Shown: piece by piece, positions 7,735-8,314 of the stretch | Layout: every line of letters begins with the position of its first letter | How positions within the stretch are numbered: position 1 is the stretch's first letter | Source of the DNA: Planctomycetota bacterium | Lineage (GTDB): Bacteria > Planctomycetota > UBA1135 > GCA-002686595 | Direction: 5' to 3' | DNA length: 8,314 nt | NCBI GenBank assembly: GCA_016712565.1 | Contig: JADJQU010000021.1 | Location: 1-8,314, forward strand | The notes under the pieces: model-generated | The model's database searches: none | What the model was told of the DNA's origin: nothing | Seen by the model: the letters and a program-made list of their open reading frames with translations, nothing else | Program-made: the position numbers and the translations under genes

Positions 7735-8314
7735 ATGCCCCGGCCGGGTCCCAGCCCCCGCGCGCTCGGAGGGAGCCTGAACCGGCTCTCCCTCGGGTTC
7801 GTGTGCGCGCTGGCGGCGGGCTGCGCGCCCGAGCTGCCCCCGCCGACGCTGGGCGGCGTGGCGCCAGAATTCGGGTTTCAGGGCGTAGACGTGCCCGTTC
7901 GCATCACCGGCGAGCGCTTCTACCCCTCCGTCGGCGCACGCACCAGCGGCGAGGTCGAGTGGGACCGCGAGGTAAGCGCGGGTCGGTCGATGCGTCCGGC
8001 GTGGAGCATCGCCTCAGCGGCGTCTCGTTGCTCTCTTACGAAGAGATCTCCACAGCGCCCGAGGGGCTGGATGCGGGCTACTACGACCTCCAGGTGCTGG
8101 CCCCCAGCGGGGACACGATCACGCTGACCGAGGCGTACGAGGTCACCACGACCCAGGTCGATCGCCTCTGGCTGAACTCCGAGGTCGAGCTCTGGGACAT
8201 CGGCGAGTACGCCGTCCTGCAGATCAACGCCGAGGACGGCGAGGGCCAGCCGGTCCAGGAGGCCGTCGCCGTGACGGTGGAGCTCTCGCTGGACGTGGAC
8301 GACGCGACGATCAC
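7735..8314 (+). CDS. IPT/TIG-domain lipoprotein, 3'-truncated by window end
   Basis: The product begins MPRPGPSPRALGGSLNRLSL, then GFVCALAAGCAPELPPPTLG: a basic n-region, a hydrophobic core and a clear lipobox (L-A-A-G-C), so it should be a lipid-anchored envelope protein. Directly after it, GGVAPEFGFQGVDVPVRITG and then ERFYPS match the start of an IPT/TIG immunoglobulin-like domain (P-x-x-G-x-x-G/V-V-x-I-x-G-x-x-F). The frame changes between about 7965 and 7986. After it, VDASGVEHRLSGVSLLSYEE, LDAGYYDLQVLAPSGDTITL and EAYEVTTTQVDRLWL complete that domain. A second beta-rich, Ig-like segment then begins (LWDIGEYAVLQINAEDGEGQ, VAVTVELSLDVDD) and runs off the window with no stop. It lies 24 bp after the barrel protein in the same direction, so it is probably the next operon gene and may work with it at the cell surface. 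The partner and ligand are unknown. Confidence 0.75.

Overview
The window is very GC-rich (around 70% by eye) with strong G/C third-position bias. Its gene content (REC-histidine kinase hybrid, DUF4340-like protein, FecR/Ig proteins, IPT/TIG and EF-hand-like lipoproteins) suggests a Gram-negative bacterium, most likely Myxococcota (former Deltaproteobacteria). The taxonomic call is an inference from style and content; there is no marker gene. Nearly every gene is broken by single-base frame changes, yet protein-like sequence continues in another frame after each break. I therefore annotate whole genes across the breaks and treat most of them as probable sequencing or assembly indels rather than decay.

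Layout: (1) 1-666 (+), the 3' part of a DUF4340-like gene ending in a Gly-Leu-Glu tandem-repeat tail. (2) 697-1268 (-), a convergent lipoprotein gene with six EF-hand-like D-x-N-x-D-G repeats. (3) A 120-bp divergent intergenic region with an 11-bp-period direct repeat. (4) 1389-8314 (+), a tightly packed five-gene run: a soluble REC-histidine kinase hybrid; a membrane histidine kinase with a Cache-like sensor and a degenerate ATP-binding domain; a single-pass membrane protein with FecR and Ig-like domains; a long secreted protein with several Ig-like domains followed by a C-terminal outer-membrane beta-barrel; and an IPT/TIG lipoprotein cut off by the window end.

The gaps in the run are 7 bp, a 1-nt stop/start overlap, an unresolved junction near 5240, and 24 bp, so it is probably one operon. 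The two kinases look complementary: one has an intact catalytic domain plus receiver but no sensor, the other has sensor, HAMP and phosphoacceptor His but has lost ATP-binding motifs. The three downstream products would sit in the inner membrane/periplasm, the outer membrane and a lipid-anchored position. A reasonable hypothesis is a cell-envelope sensing or surface-structure system in which the kinase pair senses or controls the envelope module. No part of the window is more than 300 bases from a gene.
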